A DNA stretch of 64,000 bases from Rhyzopertha dominica (lineage: Eukaryota > Arthropoda > Insecta > Coleoptera > Bostrichidae): assembly GCA_025024175.1 (NCBI GenBank), contig QCXZ01000001.1, positions 42,154,942-42,218,941 on the forward strand. The letters run 5' to 3'. The notes under the pieces are model-generated. The model saw only the letters and a list, made by a program, of their open reading frames with translations. It was not told the origin of the DNA and did not search any database. Position numbers and translations under genes: made by a program. This document shows positions 33,776-46,400 of this stretch, piece after piece (the first letter of the stretch is position 1; every line of letters begins with the position of its first letter).

Positions 33776-34090
33776 ATTGGTAGGAATCTTAGTCTATAAC
33801 CTTTTGCGACATTGTTTTTACACGAAGTAATACAGCAATAACGGGGAATTTTGCTTTTACCACGACACGAAAAAAGAAACAGGTGCACGAAACATTTAAT
33901 GGAATTTTAAACGTGACTACACCAAACAAAGCTCACAAAAGCAGTCAGGAACCAGGAACCTATTAACTGTTAGTTGCTGTTAGTAGTAATCAGATGACAA
34001 GTGACAAGTGGAAAATGTTATATTTTGACAGAAAACAAAGGAAAAATGACAAGTAAGTAGTTGCGTCGCAATATTTGGAGTGAAAATCAA

Positions 34091-34580
34091 TTAGGCTTTT
34101 TAAGATTACGTCATCCAATATGGCGTCCAGGGGGCAAAAAGCGCACGCATGGGACGCGCCTGCGAAACCCTGGAAACGGACGCGTGGCTGATAGAGTTGG
34201 GTTCTTCATGACCAAGTCGTTCAAATTGAATGACTCATGCCTTGATTTGGCTCACAGCTAATGAATCATCGTTCGCGCGTCATACATGGTTAACGGCTGA
34301 CGACAGCACACGACGAGAAAACAGCATGACAGCATATTTATATGCTGTGGCGAGACAGGAGACACCGCTGTCACCTTCAATTCACGATCCATATGAACGA
34401 CTTGAATGATCCGAATCTATGCGATTGATTGAACGATTTGAATTTAATCGAATGTCCCAGCTCTAGCGACTGACGTTGGCATTAAGTAATGGGGTTTCTA
34501 TGACAGCGCGCTAGAAGCTGCATCGTTTTGAAATTTGCCCCCTGGCAGTCGCTCAAAAGTCACGTGTTCTAAAAAGCCTA
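34091..34580. mobile_element. MITE with TTAGGCTTTTTA ends, hosting another MITE
   Basis: The ends TTAGGCTTTTTAAGA and the complement of TCTAAAAAGCCTAA are inverted; just inside, GGGGGCAAA (left) faces a similar CAGGGGGCAAATTTC (right, reverse complement). Its interior is split by the element at 34192-34465. The family is not recognised. Confidence 0.65.
34192..34465. mobile_element. hAT-type MITE, 274 bp, nested
   Basis: The ends TAGAGTTGGG and CCCAGCTCTA are inverted repeats. They are flanked by diverged 8-bp duplications, GTGGCTGA (34184-34191) and GCGACTGA (34466-34473), matching at six of eight positions. The interior carries several TTCAA-TTGAATGA-like motifs. Confidence 0.72.
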
Positions 34581-35024
34581 ATTTAGATCTGTAGGTTAGG
34601 GGATTCTATAGTTTCAATGTTTACTGTTGCTTAGTTTCCTGTAGTGTGTTGTGTAGTCACTCAGTGTATACATGCTCCGATCAAGAAGATCGAAATTCGC
34701 TTGTGTAGGGATGGACGCCTGCGCTTTGAAACTTTTAGCGACCTAGGATAATAATTTGACATATGCACATAACCTTAAATGCCAGATGTATCTACATTTT
34801 AATAAAAGTATTCGTACTTTCGTACGCTTGTGTCGATATTTCCCTTTGGTTTACGAGAAATAGACATAAAGCGTAAGCGCGTCAATCCTCTGCNCAGTTT
34901 CAATTGCCTCAGTTTTAAACAAAGGGATTGTCCTTCCAGTTTCAATTATAATTCCGTGACTGTAGTACACTCCGGTTAGTTAAGCTGTTAAAAACCGATA
35001 ATTATTAATTATATATAGTTGTGT

Positions 35025-35070
35025 CACTGCCCTCTTTACTTATCTACTTATCTAAGTAAAGAAGGCAGTG
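35025..35070. repeat. Short strong hairpin upstream of MEAF6
   Basis: CACTGCCCTCTTTACTTA pairs with TAAGTAAAGAAGGCAGTG around a loop of about 10 nt, a stem of about 18 bp with one mismatch. It lies 355 bp before the MEAF6 start codon. It could be a MITE relic, a regulatory stem or a small-RNA precursor; nothing in the sequence decides. Confidence 0.6.
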
Positions 35071-35424
35071 GTTATGTGATACAGGTTTCTATCGAACGAC
35101 CCATTTGCTCAGTTCCGGTTTTCTAACGTATGGGCTTTCTATCGAACGTCTTTTCTATCCAACGACCCGTAGCCCATACCGTAGCCGGTTGAGTTGATAT
35201 TTTTTATGTCATTAGTCAGTGTCAAACTGTCAAGTGTCGTTCTGCTGGTACTAGGTCGGTTAAACTAGAGAATTTTGATGTTTGGTATTTTAGTAAACAC
35301 AATGCAACTCACTTTGTGACTATTTGGCGTTATTAATAAATTTGATTATTTTGTTATTTTATTAGGTGTATTTATTTAAAAAGTATTGAAGTCTTGTTCC
35401 GCGGGGTCTCTGGTATAAGCCAAC

Positions 35425-38400
35425 ATGTCTTCCACTAAGACCAATTCATCGGTTGATGCGAGGGCAGAGTTGGCGGAATTGGTCAAAAGGAAAGCAGAAA
35501 TTGCTGTAAGTAAATAGCATCGAATAAAAAAATGTTACATTAATATCGATGACCTTATTAGGAGACCTTGGCAAACCTGGAGAGACAGATATATGCATTT
35601 GAAGGTTCATATTTAGAAGACACCCAGCTGTATGGGAATATTATCAGAGGTTGGGACCGATATCTTTCAACTAATAAGACTACAAATTCTAAAGCGGATA
35701 AGCGTAACAGGAAATTCAAGGAAGCCGAAAGGTTGTTTTCAAAATCATCGATAACGTCCATGGCTGTAAGTTGAGGTTAAGTTTCCCAAAACATCCTGCA
35801 GTAGATCAATGGCTTTTCTTAAAGGAGCTAAAAACATTGTGTTGAAATAATTCACATTAAGAATAACCTACCATTCAATTATGAAGGTGTAGAAAAACCA
35901 GTATAGTAGTTGAGGTAATTATTGAGAAAACGTGATTCCAAAATATTAAGCTCATTTTCGGAAATTCCTATAAATTATCACGTTTACATCATACATAAGT
36001 AATTTTACGTTGCGGAAAGGATCACTTTTTGAAAAACCAGCGTTTACAATTAGAATTATTTTACTATGTGTAGTGTTCTTCGTAGTTCAAATGTCCCAAA
36101 TGATGCATGAAAGGTAGTTTGAGAAGAAGGGCAAACCGTTGACCGAATTGCTACGCGTAGGGAAGGAGCATGTGACACTACACTCTAGACGAAGAACATT
36201 TCACGTCGTAAAATAGGACTCAGTGCAAACACCCGTTTTTCGAAAAGTAGTTGTTTCTGCAAGGAATTGGTGTAGGTTATTGGTTAAGGTACATAGAACA
36301 GAATAGCGAGTAGAAAATGAGAATTAAAGTAAGTCACGTTTTCTGAATAATAACCGTAGTTTTTTTAATTCTGGCTTTGTCGCTTGTATATCTGACTGCG
36401 ATCTCAAAATTTCAACTTTGTCAGAATTTCCAAACTGACCTCGAAACTTCCGACTTTGCAAGTTAGCTAAAAATATCACCTTAAGTCAGAATTGTATGAT
36501 AAACATTAAGTTGGAAATTTTGAGTTAAAGTTGAAAATCCCTAGTTAAGGCATGACATAGCTACTTTTTATATTTCTTCGTTTCCTATGAGATTATGAGC
36601 ATAGCATTAGACAGAGCTCATATGTTCGTATTCCTATGGCAACCAATGTAATATAAAAGGTAGCTATGGTNTGCCACAGTGTGCTACGCNTGAGTGATNG
36701 TTGACCTTCAAAGTCAGAATTAAAAAACAAACCTACTAAAGTAGCCTTTCTTCACAAGGCTTTAAACCATTATTTCTTTCTTCAGGTTCAATTAACAAAA
36801 TCTGTTGGATCAGTTTTCTTGTTTGTTCAGCAAAAATAACGGATTTCTTTTGTGGAAAGTGGAAGCTAGAGAGTTAGATGTTCAGTTTATGTGTATTTTT
36901 TAACATACCAAACTGAAATAAATCAATATTATATTTCTGCTGATTTCCATTTTTTTTTCTCATAAAAATAATGTTTTTTTTCTGGATTTCAGTTTTCTGT
37001 TCAGTTCCAGTATGAAGCCTTGCTTTTATGCCTTTTTAAATTACAGTTCAAAATGTAGCATTCCTTTACCATGTTCTCTCAGGTTGAATTAATGGTTTAG
37101 ATACTGCACTACATTTTGTAACTCGTAATATTATGAGTAATAATTAGGCTAAAAGAAACTCAAAATAAGCTATATATTTAATAATGTATTTTTGAAAATA
37201 AATTATTGTGCTAGCAGTAGTCATCCTTTTCAAGCATGCAACTCAGTAGTTCTAAATAATGCTATATAAGCAACATCATGCGTCTATTTTTTCATAAATG
37301 ATTTCCTGCCTTAAAAAACTAGTAATGAAGTTATAAATTTTATTTTTGTTTGCTTATAGGCCGTCAGTGGAATAGTAGACCAGGGAGGAGAGAAAGGTAA
37401 ATTACATGCTTTAATATTTTTGTTGTAGACTTTATGGGCCGGTTTCTTTTCTCTGTTTTATCCTAAAATCAACTCTCTGTTTAAAAACTAAACCAATCAC
37501 ATATCACAATTTAAGGCGTCATGATTACTGGGTTAATAATTCTGTGAGATTATTTAATTATGTGAGACATCTCTAAACTTATAGGAATAATGTAGTAGAT
37601 TGTTTTCTGAGGAGTAAAACGGACATTTTGTTTAATGAGCAATTCCTTACTTAAAGTAAAGTGTTTCATATAACTTTAGAAAAATTTAACTTTTTACCTG
37701 ATTCGTGTCCCGAAATATTGTATGTGATATTCGGCACTACAATACTAGAAACGCAGATGACACTGTATTGTTCTTGTTCTCCGACACTTGGAAAATCTCT
37801 TTGTGATGGCTGCAAATAAGATGAAACTTGTTATCAATTGGTTAGATGCAAATGCCTTAACAGTTAACATGAGGAAAACCAAATATATATTTTCGGCTGC
37901 TACGCAGATAGTATACCGATGACTCCTGGAACAGGAAGAGCAGTGTCCTAAAAACCATGTGTAAAGTTATTGAAGCTACTAAATGTAGCAAGTATCTTGG
38001 GGTACATATCGACAGCCCTACGATGGGATACACTTATTAGCGAAATAATTGAGAAGACAAGATGCTTGATGTACAGGGTCCGCCACCTAAAACTCCCCAG
38101 GCTCGTATTTTCTTTATCTTTTTACATAGAACTTTATGTTGTATGTCAAATTGTAGGTCTTTTTAAATTCTTTAAAGATAGCTTGGTGGGTGTTCAAAAA
38201 TTTTTTTTGCAGATTATCGTATTTTGTATTTAAAGTTAATCATTGTAAATATTTTTTAACCTTACCTCGTATAATAAATATTGCTTCACAGTTGAATACC
38301 GACTTTTGTCTTCTTCAATTTGTGTCATTACCATGTATGCGCAATTTTTACTCCTTAGTGAAAAACATGAAAAACTAGTCTCCACCATGTTCTTTAAATA

Positions 38401-40190
38401 GGGTTGTTCAGAATTGTGTTAGTATAGTAGCTTATTACAGTATAAATTGTGACTACATACCCATCGCTGCACACAAAACCCCAAAATTTTAAGTAACTTT
38501 TAAATAAATCAAGTACAAAGTTCGTTCTAAAGAGAGAGAGGCTAGGAAATGAAACCCTGTGACGAGGCTAGTACGCGATGTAGAAAACCAAACTAGCCTC
38601 ATCGCAGGGTTTCGCTTTCTAGCCTCTCTCTCTTTATAACGAACTTTGTACTTGATTTATTTAAAGGTTACTCAAAATTTTGGGGTTTTGTGTGCAGCGA
38701 TGGGTATGTAGGCATAATTTGTACCATAATAACCTACTAAACTAACACTTAAAAAATTGTGAACCTCCCTATAACAACATGGCGGCGACTAGTTTTTCTT
38801 GTTTTTCACTAAGGAGTAAAATTTACGCATATATGGTAATGAAACAAATTAAAAAAGACAAAAATCGGCATCCAACTATGAAGCAATATTTATTATACGG
38901 GGTAAGGTTAAAAAATATTTATAAAAATTAACTTTATTTGCAAAATATCACAATCTGCAAAAAAAATTCTTGGACCCTCACTATGCTATTGTTAAAGAGT
39001 TCAAAAAGACCTACAACAACAACAAGGTTGTACCTAATAAAACAAGGAAAATACGAGCCTGGGGAGTTTTAGGTGGCAGACCCTGTATATGTTCAAGATA
39101 CTTAAAGAGATAATAAACATCAAACAGTTAACGACTATCTACCGTGCTCTCTTTGAATCTGTGATGTAATATGGAATCAATGGGTGGAGCGGAGTATATG
39201 ACGACAGAATAAAGAACCTCGAAATAATTTAAAAAAGGACTTTAAAAGTGATTCATCACAAATCATGACAATATCCTCCGGAAGTTGACGCCTGAGTTCT
39301 GTAGATAAGGCAAGTTTTTTGTATGGTGGGACTGCTATTTTGCATAAAAGATGAGAGCTTCAGCTTTTTGAACCAGGACACTACTCGAAGTGGGTGTGCA
39401 GATGATGTGCTAGTGCCCAAAAGCAATAAAACGATAGAGCAGCATCTCTTTGACTATATCAGTGCTAATTTATATTCCTTCTATGACAAGAACAGTGAAA
39501 TCATTCATAGCCAAATTGTGGACATTTACAGTCAACTTATTGAACAAACATTTTCGTGATGCACACTTTTGTACATTTGTGTAACCTTTTATATTTTATG
39601 TCTGTTTTCAACTTACATATATTACTTAACAGTAAATAGTATTGTACACTGCAGGGAGGGATACAATCTATGTAATAGACATTTGATACATTTGCAGCAG
39701 AATCGATTTGTTAATTTAACATTTTGAATCGGTAGTGATTTGTCAATCGATCTTTTTGTAAATATTTTTTAATTCATCATTTTAACTTGTTTTATTCTAT
39801 TGAATTTTTCGGTTTAAACATATTAGTTCTAACCTTATTTACTACTGTTCCTGTAATGCAGTTTCCAATTTTGGTTTTTCTTATTTACATTATAGGGCCT
39901 TTCTAAGACAAGTTTGCTTTCCAGCCGAACGACAGAGCGACACAGAATCACAAACGAACGAAGACTCGAGTGATACAAATCAGCCACCCACAGTTTCGAA
40001 CCATTTAGATTCTGGCGTCAAGACTGCAGGCAAACACTCGACTAGTTCCTCAGGCACATTTAGTTCTAACGGTACACAAAGTCAGAATGGTATCGATAGG
40101 TTAAGTCCAGGTCGAGATATGTCAGCAAAACAGAAAAGCTTTAATGCAAGTGCGAAGAAAAACAATAACAAAAAAGCCAGGCATAGATAA
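35425..40190 (+). CDS. MEAF6/Eaf6, subunit of histone acetyltransferase complexes
   Basis: Eaf6/MEAF6 is a small coiled-coil subunit of NuA4/Tip60 and of MOZ/HBO1-type complexes. Exons 35425-35505 ([20 protein letters not shown]), 35562-35765 ([20 protein letters not shown] to [10 protein letters not shown]), 37360-37396 ([12 protein letters not shown]) and 39925-40190 ([20 protein letters not shown] to NNNKKARHR, then TAA) join in frame for 195 aa. The conserved [16 protein letters not shown] and [12 protein letters not shown] blocks are intact. The C-terminal exon is Ser/Asn/Lys-rich as in relatives. Its acceptor TTTGCTTTCCAG at 39924 was chosen over an earlier AG because only it keeps the frame. 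AATAAA follows near 40346. Intron 3 holds a LINE and a palindromic MITE. Confidence 0.95.
35766..37359. other. MEAF6 intron 2, no gene; contains a repeat copy
   Basis: A copy of the dispersed repeat also found at 24225-24385 lies at about 36078-36255 (TAGTTCAAATGTCCCAAATG; CCCGTTTTTCGAAAAGTAGT). The remainder is AT-rich with a few Ns and no other signal. Confidence 0.55.
37690..39562 (+). pseudogene. LINE ORF2 fragment in MEAF6 intron 3, split by a palindromic MITE
   Basis: The left part (about 37740-38071) reads [17 protein letters not shown] and [16 protein letters not shown], the RT motif C and thumb entry, and then YLGVHIDSP. After the inserted 38074-39085 element the right part reads [16 protein letters not shown] and an open C-terminal frame at 39323-39559 ([20 protein letters not shown]). 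Frameshifts abound. The element is truncated at its 5' end and dead. Confidence 0.78.
38074..39085. mobile_element. 1-kb palindromic MITE, TA-flanked
   Basis: Two arms of about 490-500 bp are near-complementary over their whole length. Outer ends are CAGGGTCCGCCACCTAAAAC and its counterpart; inner segments such as CTAGCCTCATCGCAGGGTTT face a matching CCCTGTGACGAGGCTAG around a centre near 38583. TA flanks both ends (38072-38073, 39086-39087). No coding capacity. A deleted relative lies at 46905-47010. Confidence 0.88.
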
Positions 40191-40696
40191 CTGTAAATCA
40201 GGTAGTTTTTAAGGTTTACATTGGCTTCAATTGCCCGCTATTACAAAATGTAAGGAAAGTGATTAAATGATGTAGTCATGTAAGAGGTTATTTTAATGTA
40301 TGTCGAAATTGTGCTTATTATATTATATACAAGTTTTAATTATAAAATAAACATTTTTTTTACAATAAAAGGTCATTTATTTAATGCACTAACTAATGAA
40401 GATATCACATGTGCTTATTCTTAATAGGTAAATCTAAATCATGTAGATAAAAGTCAAGAGATTTCACTTGGTAGGCTGAGGGAACCCATGAATCGGCTTT
40501 CTGAAAAGAAAAAACATATTTTACCACAGAAGTACATTTTGCATTTTCTGCAAAATTCTGGATGGGAATAGGATTTTCTTTTTATTTAAGAAAAAAAAAA
40601 TCTGCACAGCTACTGTGAATTCAGAATGATATGTGGCTATGATTAACAACTTTTTCACTCCAGTTTTACAAGATTTTGTTGGTTACACTCATAATA
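40191..40696. other. MEAF6 3' UTR and spacer
   Basis: AATAAA near 40346 and another near 40364 probably end the MEAF6 mRNA. The rest is AT-rich with no recognised feature. Confidence 0.45.
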
Positions 40697-40875
40697 CACT
40701 ATTGGACAAAAGTTTATGCCCACCGTCAATTTTCAGTGTTCTGGACTTTTGAAAACACTTAACGTTACATTTTTATAGAAATGTGATTCGGCATACAGAA
40801 AAACCAGTGCTCCTATGTTTTTATGAAAAAACGAATGATATTTCACATTTTTACAGACATTTTTGAATTTTTCAC

Positions 40876-41646
40876 TTGGACAAACGTATACGCCCACTTT
40901 GCATTTTTTAACGATATTTATTTATTTAAACGCCGCTGTTACATTTAAACAAAGCAATCGTGCATTTTTTTCATAGACAAAATGAGGTTGTTCAAAATGG
41001 CTGGCTGGAGTTAATCCGAGGCTTGTCTGATCGGGGCTTTCAACTCGTCTACAGTGCCATACTGCTTGTTATTTGACTAAACGCGACGGACGAGTATAGC
41101 CCAAAGGTTTTCCATGGGATTACAGTCCGGAGAACATGCAGGCCATTCAAGTAATTTCACACGTCGTTGAAACAACTGCATAGTCACATTGCTTCGATGA
41201 ATTGGCGCAATGTCTTGCTGATAAACCAACTTTAAATGGCTAAATCGGCGAAGGTATGGCACCACATTTTATTCTGTAAAACATCAATGTACTCTACTCT
41301 ATCCATACGCGGTGACGTAAAAGTAATTTTTAGCGTGCCAAGTGCCGAGAATACACCCCACATCATACAAGTGCTACTGCCAAAGTTGCGCCTAGAAAAA
41401 GAGGGTGGCTGTTAAATCACGCCAATAATGAAGAAATCCGTCCGGACCGTCGAGATTGAATTTCTTTTCATCGCTGAAGATGACCTAAAGAGAACTAGAG
41501 ACTATGTATATAATGGTCAATTAATAACACAGGCGAGAGATTAAAATTCAATAGAAATATGAGAATTTGCTGACGTGAGCCGTTAAAAAGAAAGATGCAT
41601 CAGACAAACACCAAAAATGCGAAGTGGGCGTAAACTTTTGTCCAAA
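40876..41646 (-). mobile_element. Inner Tc1-like element with decayed transposase
   Basis: The tips TTGGACAAACGTATACGCCC and the complement of GGGCGTAAACTTTTGTCCAA are inverted. The minus strand encodes the catalytic half of a Tc3-like transposase: [14 protein letters not shown] near 41475, [13 protein letters not shown] near 41210, and [20 protein letters not shown] near 41150-41085. Stops and frameshifts interrupt the middle, and the N-terminal DNA-binding half is missing. Confidence 0.82.
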
Positions 41647-41649
41647 GGA

Positions 41650-42730
41650 GTTTTTCCACGACACAGCGGGTTTAACCAGTATTTTGAACTTATTCTGTGC
41701 TGACATCATAGTTCCGTCAAATGTGAAAATGCGATAAGTTGAACCATAGGTTTGAACTGTTTGTGTTGCTCATGTCAATTGTAGTAGATGTACTGTGATC
41801 AGTTAATAAAAATAAGTGAGATTATCGAGCAGGTAATGTTTTAACGAGTAATAATAATTGCCAGCAACTAGAGCAGTTATCAATACTATTGCAATTTTGG
41901 TCTTTACACCGTGATGAATCAGTTGATGACTGTCTGACAATAATTAATTTGGCAAGTAATTTCGAACATGTGAGGATGCCCCAATACTGCAACCGGATAG
42001 ATGGTTACTTAGATTGTGATTTCTTCTCGTTATTCAAAATGACTAGGACAACCGTTCATGCTTTACTCACAAAAATGAACTGTACACAACGTTACTTTAA
42101 AGGTGGTTTTGAACCTGATCCTGTGGAACAGCAATTACTTATGACCCTTTGGTGGCTGGGTAAAGAGGAAGTTTTATTAAGCATTGCAGACAGATTTAAT
42201 GTATCTGTTTCTATAATTAACAAATCTGTAGAATTTGTTTTAGTAAAATCATTACTTTACAAAATCACTAAATTATTTCGCCTGATCGACAGGAAGCTGT
42301 TACCTTAGCTCAGTTTTTTTAACAAAAAACGGCATATGCAGGTAATGAGTGTGAGAAAAGGTACCGCAACTAATACCGCAATACCCTTCAACAACTCTTC
42401 AGATCTTTCCTTATCCACCATGATACTTATTTGGTAGCTGAAATCGACTTTAAACATTTTTAATAATTACTAATAACAGAAAATCGATTTTCTCTGCTAA
42501 TAATACTTTTTCACACATAAAACATAAAGCTTTTGGTTCAGTAAATATCAGTGTCAAAAGTAAAAGCCGGCATTTCTGACAATCTATTTCCCCCACTTAT
42601 TTGAACGGTCTTCAATCCGACATCAATATGTTTTAAACGTTTTCAACTCTGACGTCATCATTTGATCGCGAAAATGCAGTGCTTCAAACCAATGTGAACT
42701 ATTTTCAACCCGTTGCGTCGTGAAAAAACA
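41650..42730 (+). mobile_element. PIF/Harbinger-like element with partial transposase
   Basis: The ends TTTTTCCACGACACAGCGGG and the complement of CCCGTTGCGTCGTGAAAAAA are inverted and followed by further matching blocks. The plus-strand frame at 41889-42308 (139 codons) matches the N-terminal part of Harbinger transposases: DCDFFSLFKMTRTTVHALL, then QLLMTLWWLGKEEVLLSIAD and RFNVSVSIINKSVE. The catalytic DDE portion is absent, so this is an internally deleted copy. Confidence 0.78.
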
Positions 42731-42915
42731 CCTCACGTCAAATATGCAAAAATGTCTAAAAACATGAAATATCAATTGTTTTTCATAAAAACATACGAGC
42801 ACAGGTTTTTCTGTATGCCGAATCACATGTCAATAACAGTTTAACATTAAGCATTTGCAAAAGTCCAGAACACTGAAAATCGACGGTGAGCATAAACTTT
42901 TGTCCAACAGTTGTA

Positions 42916-43250
42916 CATGGTTCTAGCAGGATGGAGCAACATCTCACACGTCTAAAACATCTTTACCAGTTGTTCGTAAAATTTTCCCTGGAAAACTGAT
43001 ACCCCACAAGTTGACATAAACTGCATTGCACTTAGCCCCAACTCGACATCAATGGACTTCATTCTTTGGGGCTACTTATAATCCAAGGTATACAACAACA
43101 AATCTTACTTTCTGGATCAATTAAAAACAAATATCCCTGCAGACATAGCCACGATCACAGAGAAAATGAGCCGTGCAGTTACACAAAAAATTTGCGTTAC
43201 ATTTAGAAAGTGTCAGCAAAACAATAGAATGCATTAAGACAATATAAAAA
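42916..43250 (+). pseudogene. Mariner-like (DUF4817-family) transposase C-terminal fragment
   Basis: Broken frames give QDGATSHTSKTSLPVVRKIF and GKLIPHK (the second catalytic Asp region), then STSMDFILWGYL and KVYNNKSYFLDQLKTNIPAD, matching the DFFLWGYLKSKVY block. Single-base changes shift the frame twice. It starts directly after the composite element, which may have inserted into it. Confidence 0.72.
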
Positions 43251-43472
43251 AAAATAAATTCTCAAGAATCATACTTCAATAATGTTAATAAATATTGATT
43301 TATTAAGCCTATCCACTATTTTATTAAGGAATTTTTATTTTGTAAATACTTTTGGGATACAGTGTATTAGGTAGGTACATTAGAATATTGGCACCACATG
43401 GAACAGGGTAATTATTTAGTATGCCATAAGGAAATTACATTTGTTGAACTAATGTACGGAGATGTTGCATAT

Positions 43473-46400
43473 TTACTCACGTGGTAATATATCTGCCAGC
43501 TTTTTATCACTACACACTTTGGCTAAGATATAAAATACAGCCGTCATAATAAAAGCTATTAGAGTCGTTGCTAGAAATATATATTCAGTATGTTGTCTGT
43601 ATTTACAACAGTTTTTACTCCAAAATGACCGGGTGATATTCATCTACAATAAAAACATTGTTAGTTCACAATAACAAGCTTAAAAACATACTACTAACTA
43701 GCAAGATAAATATAACATTTACTGTGAAATTGAAAGTAAAGTCGCAATAAAAATAGTCAAAAGTTCTTATAATTCCTGAATTTATTCAAAATAATTTAAT
43801 TTTGTATCAGAGATGCATTTATAATATAATAGATTAATCCCTTTAATTTAATCTTAATATGGTGATAACTTATAAACATGAAACCTTGAAATATGGAACT
43901 TGTATACAAATGTACAAATTAGTGAAATTGACAACAGCATCTTTTCACTCATAATTAATTAATCTTGCTTTCAGGAACTCAAATTTTTGTTGTTTTCAGT
44001 GTTTACTTCATGTTACCGAATACTGAATGTGTGCCCATCAAATGCCCTATATTTTGCAATATATAGCGTGAACTGTAGATTTTGACTTCTTTTCGTTGTT
44101 AAGTGATGATGCGCAGTGTTTTTCTGTACAATACATATAACAAATTATTCTATTGTCCTGATATTTTGGTAATAATTATTGTCAGAATAAATAGAGCATA
44201 TCAGTTACTTATAGCATACTATAATCTCCAGTAAAATGAAAAAGAAATAGCTACATAGCAGAGTTTTAGTTTCTTATGATAGTAGTGCATATGGCCCCTC
44301 TAGTAGCCTTAGGACACTCGCGTTGACCTAGGCTACGATCTATATTTCTCAAAAAATATAACCAAACTTAAAAAACCATGACACTTGAGAGAGCATACTC
44401 AGCAAGATAAAACTGAACTTGCAGTATCACAGATAAATTAAAAATGAAGGAAATACAAAGATTCCTGTACTATTTATTCAAGTACATATTTCTTACTACC
44501 TGAGTTTTACAACATATTCTGCAACTGTCATAAACGAAAGTACCACAAGTATTTAAGATTGGGTTTTGTTCTGTGTGTTAGATTTTCCATTATGGATGGA
44601 CACATATTCATAGGAGTACTAGATATGAAATATGTCAAAAGAGCACAACGACTTGATTTCACTCTTATGTCTAAACGATACTTTACTTTAATTTAATACT
44701 TGGTGTCTTAATCCTAATATATGAGGATTCATCTCAACCACCATTAAACCAAAATACGAATAAATTAACCAGCGTGCTTGCCTATTGTTTCTTGATTATT
44801 TACCTGTATGTGATGATGTTCATTCAAGCCATATCTAACAAAAATTAAATATTACAAATATCGGTATTCTAATTGTTCTGAAAAGAGGTACCACTTGGCT
44901 ACCCATGGTTCTCATGATTGTGAACTACAAGCGCCCAGTCCCAATAATCGTTCTTAGGAAAATTATATACTGTCACATTCACAACAAAAGCTTTTTTATA
45001 AATCCAAAGAAACTTAAATTTTTATCGCATTTAGTCATAACCTACACGATTAAAGTGATTAATACTCAATATATGCAGTATATAGTAATCCCAAGCACCC
45101 ATAATGCCCTATTTGTAAATTCTGGGAAAAAAGCAATTAACCGTGAGCTATAGACATTTTCGGGTTATTTCTTGCATTATTCCAAATATTTCGATAAGCC
45201 CCATCACATCATCCCTTGCAACAAGCTTATAAATAGTTGATAATGTAACATAAGGCAGCCGTAACACATTTCGTTCAAGAAAAGGCAACTGTAGTACGGA
45301 ATCAGCCACACAAAATGAAAAGAACTAAATGCATGGATTTAAAATTTATCATTTCGTTGGTATAAGAATTTGACGCAGTATATCCCTTAGGCATCATAAA
45401 TATAAAAATAAATAACTTGCCCATAGCATGACACAAAGCAAACTTTAAGAATATGTATAGGTAGATATACTTAGTTTTTGATATTTAAATTTGATTTACC
45501 AAAACAAGACGGGAATACTTGGTTATAAAATGGTGAAAATATCATTGTGCCTTATATTATATTATTTGATTAATAACATACCTAGACAATTTCAAGAAGT
45601 ATTCCTAAAATTCTAAATTTTTGTGTAAACTGTTGACAAATTTAGACTCAGTCTTGTTTTAAAAGTAATATTTTTAATTGTATTGTGTTGTAATTATTAC
45701 ATAAATTTGATTCATAAAAAATCCATTTAGGCATAGATTGTCATGTTTAATATTTGTTATTTCACATCTCGAGATATAAATTTAGCATTATTATATTTTT
45801 ATTTATTCCTATTAAAATTCACACTTTGTGTTAATACGATTAAGCAACTTTTGTTATATGCCTGTGACAGTCATTTTCATATATTCCAACAAAAATTTTA
45901 TTAATAGGTCCTCAAAAATCGCATTTAGCATCTTAGTAGGAACATTGCATGTTTCAGCAATAGTAAAATTTCTTTTTGCGAGTGCATGTCACATCTATTT
46001 AATTTAATTATTTGTTTCGGTCAGAACACGGGTGCGATATGCCAACCTTAGTTAGTGCAGAACATGATCAGGTCATCATGCTTATTCTTATTTTGCTAAT
46101 AATGTGTATCATACAGAGACATACAGCAGCCTTATTGATTTATTTATAACTAACACGTACGATTTATTTTTTTAAATACAATATCCACAAAAGCAACAAA
46201 TACAAACTTTCCACTGAACAGCGAGGCAAGACATGATTATCACTTATAACAGTCGGCACAAAATGAATTATTGCTATATAGCGTATGCTTCATTTTGGTG
46301 ATATATGGCAAGTAGTTAGGTACTTCGCATCAAAAGGCACATTTTCATATTTAACATTAGAGAACAGATTTAAAAAAGATTCCAGCCATTAGTTTGTTTC

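Larger units (their letters stand above)
40697..42913. mobile_element. Composite of nested Tc1-like and Harbinger elements
   Basis: Outer inverted repeats of about 175 bp (40697 to about 40875, and about 42735-42913) share TTGGACAAAAGTTTATGC, GTTCTGGACTTTTG and TTCGGCATACAGAAAAACC. TA flanks both ends. Between them lie a smaller Tc1-like element with related tips (40876-41646) and a Harbinger-like element (about 41650-42730). No other internal sequence of the outer element is apparent. Confidence 0.75.
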
